DNA from: an uncultured Bacteroides sp.
GTDB taxonomy: Bacteria; Bacteroidota; Bacteroidia; Bacteroidales; Bacteroidaceae
DNA length: 52,639 nt
Direction of reading: 5' to 3'
Assembly (NCBI GenBank): GCA_948847595.1
Contig: CAQOGY010000023.1
Coordinates: 1-52,639 of the forward strand
Shown here: positions 1 through 6,697 of the stretch, one piece after another
Position numbering within the stretch: position 1 is the stretch's first letter
Layout: each line of letters starts with the position of its first letter
Translations under genes and position numbers: made by a program
The notes under the pieces: model-generated
The model's database searches: none
What the model was told of the DNA's origin: nothing
What the model saw: the letters and a program-made list of their open reading frames with translations, nothing else

Positions 1-502
1 ACTTCTTACTGTATAGGTTAATCTCGTTATATGCTCTCACTCCACCAATGGATAAAGCTAAACGATTACCGTATTCATCGTGTACAATGGATGGAATTTC
101 AAAGCAGAAGCACATTCTCTGATAGAACAAAGTTTTCTCTTCGTCTGTCAGTTCAGAAGCCTTCTTACCTAATGCACTTGGTATTCTACCATTGATAGGA
201 TGTGAGATTCTTATCTCTGGCATATCAAACTGTTCTCCATGAAAGTAATCCTTAGCTGCATCCACTACTGCACCTATAAAGGATTGGTGACTAATGGTTT
301 CTTCCATTGATGCAAAACTTGGAATGATGCAGTCTTGTTGTAGATGCTGCAAGGTTACTTCCTGTGTATTGGCTTCAATGAAATGATTTACTCTTTTGGG
401 TGCTGCAACTTCTTCCACAATAATTGCTTCTTCTGCAAACTCACCCATGTTTAATGATTCTCTACGCTGTGCCATAGCTGGCATAATTACTAAATCTCTC
501 AT
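1..502 (-). CDS. DUF3871 family protein, C-terminus outside window
   Basis: An open frame starts at ATG 502 and runs off the left edge, giving 167 codons without a stop. The N-terminus reads MRDLVIMPAMAQRRESLNMG. Later come a FIEANT segment, RISHPINGRIPSA, then EIPSIVHDEYGNRLALSIGG and NEINLYSKK. These resemble the DUF3871 family, which I know from Bacteroidales mobile elements and plasmids and which has no established biochemical role. The family is usually a little over 300 residues, so roughly half is missing here. It lies downstream of the helicase gene on the same strand but behind a terminator-like hairpin, so it probably has its own promoter. The family call rests on memory of the motif pattern. 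Confidence 0.75.
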   Translation of the reverse strand, partial: MRDLVIMPAMAQRRESLNMGEFAEEAIIVEEVAAPKRVNHFIEANTQEVTLQHLQQDCIIPSFASMEETISHQSFIGAVVDAAKDYFHGEQFDMPEIRISHPINGRIPSALGKKASELTDEEKTLFYQRMCFCFEIPSIVHDEYGNRLALSIGGVRAYNEINLYSKK

Positions 503-812
503 AATGAAATTGAATTAAATGGTTATTGATTGAATGGATTTAACAAGAACAAACCTAAAACACAAGTGAATTACTTCGTTTGCATCTTAGGCTGTTCTAT
601 GTCTTTCCCTAAAGATTCTTTCAAAGGGAATGAGGAGCATTAGTAAATTATTGGTAGGCTGTGGCAATAGTACATCGTGCCCCCTCTCAGATTAAAAAGA
701 ATGCTTATTTCTGTCAGCAGTCAGACTGCATTGTTAAAGCATTCTTTTTTATTTAAGAGCTATAAGGGGGTGTTTATGTGGGTAGGGGTGTCTCGCTTGT
801 GGTTCTGTTAGA
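503..812. other. Intergenic region of the element, no gene seen
   Basis: This 310-bp stretch separates the DUF3871 gene from the helicase gene. I see no convincing ORF on either strand. It holds the hairpin at 694-750 and a G-rich stretch at about 766-790 containing GGGGGTGTTTA, which recurs near 3826. No clear TAnnTTTG promoter for the DUF3871 gene could be placed. Confidence 0.5.
694..750 (-). terminator. Probable terminator after the NERD helicase gene
   Basis: AAAAAGAATGCTT at the left and AAGCATTCTTTTT at the right form a long AT-rich stem around a loop of about 30 nt. Read on the minus strand, the stem ends in a T-run, and it lies about 60 bp past the helicase stop codon. The A/T flanks make it nearly bidirectional. 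Confidence 0.6.
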
Positions 813-2666
813 TTAATTTTGGATATTGTCATTAAAGAATGAATCGTACTTTTCATTACCTATATTGAGAATGAATAAATTAACTTGTGCCCTTGTTATC
901 GCAGTATATATAAGCTCAACAGATTCAAAATCTTGTATAGAATCACTTTTATGTGGCTCAATGATTAAAAAGATTGTGTGTGATTCCCAGCCCTTAAAGC
1001 TGTGTATAGAAGATAGCTTTACAGTTCCTGTTTTTATTGAGAAGTGATTTCTTCTGTATCGTCTGATTGTATTTATCCTCTCTTCAAAGTTGTTTTTAGA
1101 TTTGGTCTCTAATTCGCTTTTATCATATTCTTCTTTAGTTTCAAATGTAGTGGTTGTATTCTCTTTTAATTGAGTTCTTATAGAGTATTCTATTTCTCTT
1201 AAAATATCAGCAGTACCAGATAGAATAGTAATGTCTGCTGGGTTAAGGCAATATTTCTTACAAGTCCCTTTATAGATATTGAATATCCTTTCTGTGCTGG
1301 CTTTCGCTCCAATATTGGCATATTTAATATTCCTTTGTTCAAAATCAAGCATAGGGTTATCTAACACAACCATATTGTCAATGGTGTATTTATTCTCTAA
1401 GAAATGGTGCTGGAACTTCATCGCTAACTTCCCTATTTCACTTGTGAATCTTTTGGAAGCGTTGAGAGACTTGTTCCAGTTTCCTGCGATTGTTTTAATT
1501 ATTGGTTCTTTGTTCTCATCTAACGGTCTTCTGTAAATATTTTGTTTCTCATCTCCAAACACAACAAATTCACTATCCTCGTATAAGAAATATTTGGTAA
1601 TTATTTCCAGCCATTCAGTTTGGTAGTCTTGTACCTCATCTATGAATATAGCCTTGTACTTCTTAATGTGATTCTTTACAGGCTCAAAGAAATTAATATC
1701 CGTATAAGATTTTAATCCTTTTATGGGTAGGTTATAGTTGTTTGCTTCTGATTTAATAAACTGATGATAGTTGGTGATATAGAATTTCTCCCAAGGATAA
1801 CTCTCTCTTACATCATTGATTTTGTCGCGAATGTAATTCTTAAGGGATAGATTAAATGTTAGAATTAATATTTCACTATTAGTTCTTAGATATGCATTGA
1901 CAGCTCTCTTTGCAAGGACAAGAGTTTTACCACTTCCTGCAATCCCTTTTATTTTACGTCTGGGTCTGCTTTCACTTCTAATAAGTTCTGCTTGTGCTTT
2001 AGTGTACTTAATATCAATCCCTTCTTCTAATTGATGAAAAGGTGGCTTGAGGTAGCGTTTGAAATTATTGTAAATATCTTCATCAAATAAGAAAGAAGGT
2101 TGTTCTATTCTTATCTTGCTGAAATATTCTTCTAAGTTTTGCAGTGTAAGAGAATCATATCCCCAATATTGTATATATTTTATGTCTTTTAAAAATTTGG
2201 TCTTATTATCTTCCTTGGATATATTCTCATGTATAAACTTCTCAATATTATCTTGGGACATCTTATGGAAGTAAACAAGTGTATATATAATATTTGAATA
2301 GTACCACTTATTCATTTTCTTCTCTAAGAAAGTACTTATGTGTAATGAGACAAGATTCTCTTTATAGTAATTTATTTGAGAGAAAGGTGATTGAACCTTT
2401 GTTGAAGTTGAATTATTCCACCAATCCAAATCATCATTAATAGCATAGTCAGTTAAATCCCAATCATTTACAGATATGATTATAGCTCCACATCCCTTTT
2501 TAAGAATAACAATATTGGGTCTGTCACCATTTATGAAAGGATGGTAATATATCTCGAACTCCATATTTAGATTCTTTTGTAAAAAGTCTAATAGGATTAG
2601 TTCTCCTTCTGTTGCTGGTTGGCGGAGATGCTGGATTGTATAGAAGTCAGGATAAATTTGTGCCAT
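813..2666 (-). CDS. UvrD/PcrA-like helicase with N-terminal NERD-like domain
   Basis: This 617-aa protein looks like a superfamily 1 helicase. Walker A GIAGSGKT is near residue 241, Walker B FIDEVQD near 341, a motif-V-like SIHSFKGWE near 565, and YTAITRA close to the C-terminus. Residues 1-80 resemble the nuclease-related domain (NERD) that often precedes such helicases. The expected catalytic E-x-K, however, reads SVND just before a DW pair (IIISVNDWDL), so nuclease activity is doubtful. It sits in a mobile element, where NERD helicases often act in DNA repair or phage defence; that role is inference. A TATATTTG element at 2692-2699 precedes the start at 2666. Confidence 0.8.
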   Translation of the reverse strand: MAQIYPDFYTIQHLRQPATEGELILLDFLQKNLNMEFEIYYHPFINGDRPNIVILKKGCGAIIISVNDWDLTDYAINDDLDWWNNSTSTKVQSPFSQINYYKENLVSLHISTFLEKKMNKWYYSNIIYTLVYFHKMSQDNIEKFIHENISKEDNKTKFLKDIKYIQYWGYDSLTLQNLEEYFSKIRIEQPSFLFDEDIYNNFKRYLKPPFHQLEEGIDIKYTKAQAELIRSESRPRRKIKGIAGSGKTLVLAKRAVNAYLRTNSEILILTFNLSLKNYIRDKINDVRESYPWEKFYITNYHQFIKSEANNYNLPIKGLKSYTDINFFEPVKNHIKKYKAIFIDEVQDYQTEWLEIITKYFLYEDSEFVVFGDEKQNIYRRPLDENKEPIIKTIAGNWNKSLNASKRFTSEIGKLAMKFQHHFLENKYTIDNMVVLDNPMLDFEQRNIKYANIGAKASTERIFNIYKGTCKKYCLNPADITILSGTADILREIEYSIRTQLKENTTTTFETKEEYDKSELETKSKNNFEERINTIRRYRRNHFSIKTGTVKLSSIHSFKGWESHTIFLIIEPHKSDSIQDFESVELIYTAITRAQVNLFILNIGNEKYDSFFNDNIQN

Positions 2667-2691
2667 TGAATTGATGTATAAGGTTATATTG

Positions 2692-2699
2692 CAAATATA
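2692..2699 (-). promoter_or_regulatory. -7 promoter element of the helicase gene
   Basis: On the minus strand this reads TATATTTG, a perfect match to the Bacteroides TAnnTTTG element, 26 bp upstream of ATG 2666. It implies a leader of about 20 nt. Confidence 0.6.
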
Positions 2700-2769
2700 T
2701 AACTAATATGCCTTTAAAAGAAAGAACTTTAAATCTTTTTAGTAGTCTGGAGCTTTTATTGCCATATCT

Positions 2770-3585
2770 TTATAAGGTTAAATCTGGCAGTTCTTCCTTG
2801 TCTTTTACCTCCTGCTTTCTGCCTACCAACCCACTTGATAATGATTTCATAAGAGCGTGCATATCCTTTACTTCCTCAAAATTATTCTCCTTGTACTTCT
2901 TGTAAATCATGCACTCCCTTGAAATGGGGTTTCCTCTGCTCTCATTAAATGCTATCATGTGTTCAAAGTCTGCTTTCACTTCCTCCACATATTTATCTTT
3001 GGGTAGGTCTATAAGCAAACCTTTAGCCTTTAAAATGATTGAATCTCCAACTTCATCCAATAAGTCCATCTCCCTTAGTTGGTCTATGTAGCTGGAGATA
3101 GTGCCATGTCCCATGTGGATTAGTTCTTTCAGTATTCTTACAGATAAGGTAATAGTATGACTGTATGGCTCTGCTGCACTGAACAGTTTAAGTATAAATC
3201 CTCTGAGCTTTAAATCCAGAGTATTGTTGTATGAATCGTAAAACTCCCTGTTAATTCTTCTGTAATGTCCAAAGCTGACAGGAAAGAATATATAATCAGT
3301 CCAAGTCCTATCTTTCTTACCACTGTCCTTATCCTGTATGCTGACTTCTCCTGTGGCTCTTAACTTGTCATTGAATGATTTGGAACTCTTACCACCTTTA
3401 TAGTTGGCAGGTTTATCACCAACGAATGATGCAAGTTGGTCTATTGTAGTGTCAGTGGTCAATGTATATTTGTCTGCTGTCAATAGTAACACATATGTCC
3501 TGTAAACATCAGCACAACCTAACTTCTGAATCAGATTGTTGCTCATTACTGTATATTCCTTGAATGGTAATTTCTCGTAACTCAT
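2770..3585 (-). CDS. Unknown protein, possible winged-helix DNA-binding protein
   Basis: I do not recognise this protein of about 271 aa. The frame is open to 3600, but that codon is TTG; ATG 3585 (MSYEKLPFKEY) is preferred and ATG 3546 (MSNNLIQKLG) is possible. The middle, from LKLRGFILKLFSAAEPYSHT through SVRILKELIHMGHGTISSYIDQL, looks like two short helices and a recognition helix, as in winged-helix initiators or regulators of plasmids and integrated elements. The C-terminus is charged and probably disordered (VKDKEELPDLTL). The preferred start overlaps the end of the small upstream frame, so the two may be translationally coupled. A replication or regulatory role for the element is a guess. 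Confidence 0.55.
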   Translation of the reverse strand: MSYEKLPFKEYTVMSNNLIQKLGCADVYRTYVLLLTADKYTLTTDTTIDQLASFVGDKPANYKGGKSSKSFNDKLRATGEVSIQDKDSGKKDRTWTDYIFFPVSFGHYRRINREFYDSYNNTLDLKLRGFILKLFSAAEPYSHTITLSVRILKELIHMGHGTISSYIDQLREMDLLDEVGDSIILKAKGLLIDLPKDKYVEEVKADFEHMIAFNESRGNPISRECMIYKKYKENNFEEVKDMHALMKSLSSGLVGRKQEVKDKEELPDLTL

Positions 3586-3721
3586 AAGGCAATCGCTCAA
3601 TATGTTTAATTAAAATGATTTGGTTGGTCTTTAATAAGAATCTCACTTTAGAGGAACTTAACCTGTTGGATTTTCTAAGTTCGCTCAGCTTGTTATAGAA
3701 ATGATTGTTATAAATCCACAT
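3509..3721 (-). CDS. Small unknown protein overlapping its downstream neighbour
   Basis: This possible 70-aa protein starts at ATG 3721 (MWIYNNHFYNKL); the frame extends to a GTG at 3739. It is basic, with KLSELRKSNRLSSSKVRFLLKTNQ resembling a short helix-turn-helix. Its last 77 bp overlap the following gene in another frame. Such overlap is common in operons, but it also means the frame could be accidental. Confidence is therefore low. Confidence 0.35.
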   Translation of the reverse strand: MWIYNNHFYNKLSELRKSNRLSSSKVRFLLKTNQIILIKHIERLPYELREITIQGIYSNEQQSDSEVRLC

Positions 3722-3754
3722 ATCATTGATTTTAGTCACTCCCAGCTTACAGAT

Positions 3755-3762
3755 TACCTTTG
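3755..3762 (+). promoter_or_regulatory. Possible promoter for a plus-strand RNA
   Basis: TACCTTTG matches the Bacteroides -7 consensus. TTTTAG lies about 21 bp upstream where the -33 TTTG is expected. It points away from the surrounding genes, into a gene-free stretch that begins with a hairpin whose loop is GTAA (TGTCC-GTAA-GGACA, 3767-3780). No protein follows, so a short RNA is the natural reading. Confidence 0.35.
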
Positions 3763-3907
3763 CGGTGTCCGTAAGGACATTGCATGGGTCTTATTGGAAT
3801 GTAGCGTAGGAGTGTAGAGAGGGGGTGTTTAGACACGCAGTAAAAAGTGAATAAGCACACCCCAAAGATTTAACAATATGAATCTCTCTGCTTCAATTTT
3901 TATCTTG

Positions 3908-4081
3908 TCAATAAGCCAATTTTTGCAATGGGATATAATAGGTAGTAACCTTTCCATTCTTCTTTCTCCTTGTCTTTAGATAGTTATTAAAATTAGCCCA
4001 TAATCCAATATGAACCTTATTATCTTTTATTCCCTGTTTAAGAGCCTTAGCCCTTATCTGCTCATAGGTAAATTCTTCCAT
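3908..4081 (-). CDS. 57-aa unknown basic protein
   Basis: A short frame starts at ATG 4081 (MEEFTYEQIRAKALKQGIKD) and ends at TGA 3908. The protein is basic, with the segment YLKTRRKKNGKVTTYYIP typical of small DNA- or RNA-binding proteins. Its codon usage and strand match the rest of the element, and it fills an otherwise empty gap. The frame is open further upstream but has no other ATG. No function can be assigned. Confidence 0.45.
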   Translation of the reverse strand: MEEFTYEQIRAKALKQGIKDNKVHIGLWANFNNYLKTRRKKNGKVTTYYIPLQKLAY

Positions 4082-4210
4082 TTTGGTATTCTGAATAGTT
4101 TGTAGTCCGTCAATCTGTGTGGTGGGATTATCTGTCTGTGCTACTGTAAAAGTAGTAATTCCACAAGTGGGGAACTAATGATAAGACCACAATTCAGAAG
4201 TATTAAGTAG

Positions 4211-4237
4211 GCAGGGAAACCTCTCACATTTCCCTGC
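4211..4237 (-). terminator. Hairpin after the 105-aa gene
   Basis: GCAGGGAAA (4211-4219) and TTTCCCTGC (4229-4237) form a perfect 9-bp stem with a 9-nt loop, just past the stop at 4244. The following T-run is weak, so this may be a weak terminator or an RNA-stability hairpin. Confidence 0.5.
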
Positions 4238-4243
4238 TCCTTG

Positions 4244-4561
4244 TCAATCCTCCTTGTTATGTTCAAAACATAGGACTAAGTGTATAATTCCATTCTCATT
4301 CTTGAAAGCTATTCTTGGATTATTAACTTCCTTATATGTAATGGAAGTTATAATAATGGGGAACAGTTCATTTTCATTATAAAGTTTGAGGCTATTTGCA
4401 ATATATTCATTAGAACTATATTCTGGGAGAATGAAACTGAACAAGTAGAGCTTGACATCATTGTATTGCTGCATTTTAGCTCTTAGTATTTCTTGCTTAG
4501 CAATTATTGCTTCGTAGATAGTGCTTAAATATAAACTGGATTGTATGATATATGGGTTCAT
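4244..4561 (-). CDS. Unknown 105-aa protein
   Basis: I do not recognise this protein. ATG 4561 (MNPYIIQSSLYLSTIYEAI) is chosen over the upstream ATG at 4597, because the upstream one lies inside the terminator hairpin of the preceding gene. The N-terminal third is helical (IIAKQEILRAKMQQYND). The rest alternates hydrophobic beta-like segments (LFPIIITSITYK, GIIHLVLCFEH) with charged turns, suggesting a small alpha/beta domain. It lies between the DGQHR gene and the 57-aa gene on the same strand. Confidence 0.5.
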   Translation of the reverse strand: MNPYIIQSSLYLSTIYEAIIAKQEILRAKMQQYNDVKLYLFSFILPEYSSNEYIANSLKLYNENELFPIIITSITYKEVNNPRIAFKNENGIIHLVLCFEHNKED

Positions 4562-4589
4562 TGTTTTATTATTTAGTTGGTTAAGAATA

Positions 4590-4614
4590 AAGCCCACCTG
4601 TCACATGGGCTTTA
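4590..4614 (-). terminator. Terminator after the DGQHR-motif gene
   Basis: AAAGCCCA and TGGGCTTT enclose an 8-9 nt loop. On the minus strand the stem is followed by a short T-rich stretch, 12 bp beyond the stop at 4626. Confidence 0.6.
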
Positions 4615-4625
4615 TTGTTAGTTGG

Positions 4626-5534
4626 TTATGCAGTTTCTACAGACTTGTTGTTACTCTCATTCATATATTGGAACCATTTTTCAAAATTCTTGTAATATTG
4701 TTTGGCTTCTGCACTACCGTCTGGCTTCTGACTACCAAACCACACATCTTTGCTAATCATGGCGATTAACTGCTGGAGTTGGCTAATCTCTGGTTTGTAT
4801 TCATTGTAGAACAGCTTAAATCCTTTTGCTAATCTTCCATTATCGTATGTAGATTCAGAGATTTTACTGCTTTTAAAAGCCTTTAGAACTTTATCGCCTA
4901 ACTCTTGGGTGGTTGCATTTAACTTTAAAGATTTGGGTAGTCTATTTATGCCCAATTTAAGGTCTTTGGCGACATTAGCTTTAACCTCTGGTTGCCCTAA
5001 TGTATAAAAGCTATAGATTACGTCAGACTTCAATCCTGTTTCTTGAATTTGTGCTTCAATATAATCAATTCTCTCGTCTCCTGTTTGGAACTTTGATTTG
5101 CTAAAGTCTTTGTAATTCCAAGGTCTGCCGTTATTGATAGAGGCTGTAAATAATGCCAAACTCATATTCTCTGGTTTCTTAATGGTTTCAGTCATTTCTT
5201 CTTCATTAAAATCAATATAGCCTTCTACCTCCAGTATGAACATGGCTATCATCCTGTGTTGTCCATCCACTGGGGCTTTAGCTGCTGCTCTTTCAGTGGC
5301 ATCTGTAACCTCTTCTGTATTCAGCATCCAGTTGTCTATTGAAAGAGGTTTGGCATTGGACTTAGGAACAATGGAAACCTTTAATAATTTCTCTCCTGTT
5401 AAATCCTCGCTGCCAACTAACTTAATCTTACCCATTGCAGCATTAAAGCCATATTTCTCAATCATTGAATAGCACTTCTTTACATTCTCTGCTACGATTT
5501 CACGATTGCTGCCATAAAAATAAATAGTCATCAT
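4626..5534 (-). CDS. ParB/DGQHR-motif domain protein
   Basis: This 302-aa protein carries VDGQHRMIAMFI near residue 90. The DGQHR signature is found in DndB-like and related ParB/sulfiredoxin-fold proteins, where the motif lines the nucleotide-binding pocket. A cluster of substrate-pocket-like residues surrounds it (KAPVDGQHRM, INNGRPWNYKDFSKS). The C-terminal third is helical and lysine-rich (LGDKVLKAFKSSKIS) and ends in a polar tail. Two adjacent ATG codons (5534, 5531) could both serve as start. A TAGCTTTG element lies upstream and a terminator downstream, so it is probably a single-gene unit. A role in partition, DNA modification or regulation cannot be decided from sequence. Confidence 0.6.
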   Translation of the reverse strand: MMTIYFYGSNREIVAENVKKCYSMIEKYGFNAAMGKIKLVGSEDLTGEKLLKVSIVPKSNAKPLSIDNWMLNTEEVTDATERAAAKAPVDGQHRMIAMFILEVEGYIDFNEEEMTETIKKPENMSLALFTASINNGRPWNYKDFSKSKFQTGDERIDYIEAQIQETGLKSDVIYSFYTLGQPEVKANVAKDLKLGINRLPKSLKLNATTQELGDKVLKAFKSSKISESTYDNGRLAKGFKLFYNEYKPEISQLQQLIAMISKDVWFGSQKPDGSAEAKQYYKNFEKWFQYMNESNNKSVETA

Positions 5535-5590
5535 ATCTTCTTTGCAGTTTTTAGACTGGTGCGCTCCAGCTTTTGTTAATTTTGATATTG

Positions 5591-5598
5591 CAAAGCTA
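5591..5598 (-). promoter_or_regulatory. -7 element of the DGQHR-motif gene
   Basis: TAGCTTTG on the minus strand fits TAnnTTTG. A TTTT stretch sits 18 bp upstream near the -33 position. The implied leader is about 50 nt. Confidence 0.5.
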
Positions 5599-5723
5599 CT
5601 GGCTTCTGGGCTGATTAAAAGAGAGAAATTAATGAGTGGTTTTATTTCCCCTCTAAATTGGTAGCTCGTCCGCTATCGTTTTGACGATGCAAAGATGGGA
5701 TATAATGGTAGGATTAAAAGAGA

Positions 5724-5774
5724 GAAAAAAAGTCCTGCTTTTATGTACCCTCTTAATGGTACGGAGCAGGACTT
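5724..5774 (-). terminator. Terminator after the 284-aa unknown gene
   Basis: AAGTCCTGCT (5730-5739) pairs with AGCAGGACTT (5765-5774); an inner GTACC/GGTAC pair extends the hairpin. On the minus strand it is followed by seven T residues. It lies 21 bp past the stop at 5795. Confidence 0.8.
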
Positions 5775-5794
5775 GATTGGTTATCAGTGTGTTA

Positions 5795-6649
5795 TTAGAA
5801 GTATATGCTATTCACAGTATTAATTCTCTTGTCTTTATATTGCTTGATGTAGCCTTTTAGGACATCTTCATCATCTGAGAATTTACTATGTTTAGATAGC
5901 TTGGTGAAGTAGATAAGCCTTGATATGAGCAATGTCTTACTGAGTGATATGGTGCCTCCTTTCTTTTGTCTGACATTAAACTGCTTATTGTATGGGGATA
6001 AATTGAAGAAGTCATTGAACATCTTATAGAACAGCCATATCTGAACGGATTCCTTTTCTTCTGCATGGGTGTCCATGCTGACTTGTTGGCTCTGCATCCA
6101 AGGATGTTCCTCTATCTCCTTTAGGTTATTGATGATGGTAGTAGCCAAGTAGCCTATGGCATTGGCATTGTCAATTACTATCTGATGCTTGCCTTCAACC
6201 TTTACAGAGACTGTAATAGGCTTCTTAAAACTTACTCCAAATTGATTAATCTCCTTATGGTTGTCAGCTATGGCTTTGGCAAATTTGGTAAGCTGTTCTA
6301 TTCCAATGCCTGTTGCTTTCATTCCATCTAAGCACGTTCCACAAGTATAGTCAAAGATGAATAGAAGCAGAAACCAAAACTTATCTATATCAACACCCAA
6401 GCCTTTCAGCGTATTTTGTATGTCCTCATTGGCTATATAATCTTCGTATGTGAAGTTACCATATAGTTTATTCTGATTGTATCTTCTTATGAATAAGGGC
6501 AAGGCGGTTGTACCATAAATATATTGTTCTCCTGTTTCATGGTCTATATCATAATCTGGTACATAAAGTACTGCTACCTCCTCCATGTATTCAAGTAACT
6601 CTATGCCTTTAGGGAAATAAGTTTCTTCAAGTCTTTCAATTGGTCTCAT
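5795..6649 (-). CDS. Unknown 284-aa protein of the element
   Basis: I do not recognise this protein. The start is set at ATG 6649 (MRPIERLEETYF): the upstream ATG at 6676 lies inside the promoter element at 6674-6681, so transcription begins downstream of it. The sequence is mostly helical. FWFLLLFIFDYTCGTCLDGM is a hydrophobic stretch with a C-x2-C pair, too polar around it to be a clear membrane segment. SVQIWLFYKMFNDFFNLSPYNK and the KGGTISLSKTLLISRLIYFT helix follow. It is the neighbour of the recombinase and could take part in element maintenance; that is only context. Confidence 0.55.
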   Translation of the reverse strand: MRPIERLEETYFPKGIELLEYMEEVAVLYVPDYDIDHETGEQYIYGTTALPLFIRRYNQNKLYGNFTYEDYIANEDIQNTLKGLGVDIDKFWFLLLFIFDYTCGTCLDGMKATGIGIEQLTKFAKAIADNHKEINQFGVSFKKPITVSVKVEGKHQIVIDNANAIGYLATTIINNLKEIEEHPWMQSQQVSMDTHAEEKESVQIWLFYKMFNDFFNLSPYNKQFNVRQKKGGTISLSKTLLISRLIYFTKLSKHSKFSDDEDVLKGYIKQYKDKRINTVNSIYF

Positions 6650-6673
6650 ATCTTTGCTTATATGGTTTGGAAG

Positions 6674-6681
6674 CAAAGATA
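6674..6681 (-). promoter_or_regulatory. -7 element of the 284-aa gene
   Basis: TATCTTTG on the minus strand, 25 bp upstream of ATG 6649. It lies between the recombinase stop (6698) and the gene, so the gene has its own promoter, and it fixes the start codon choice. Confidence 0.65.
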
Positions 6682-6697
6682 ATTAAAAAGGATGAAG

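Noticed and set aside
6650..6676. Upstream ATG for the 284-aa gene
   Set aside because: It lies in the TATCTTTG promoter element, upstream of the probable transcription start.
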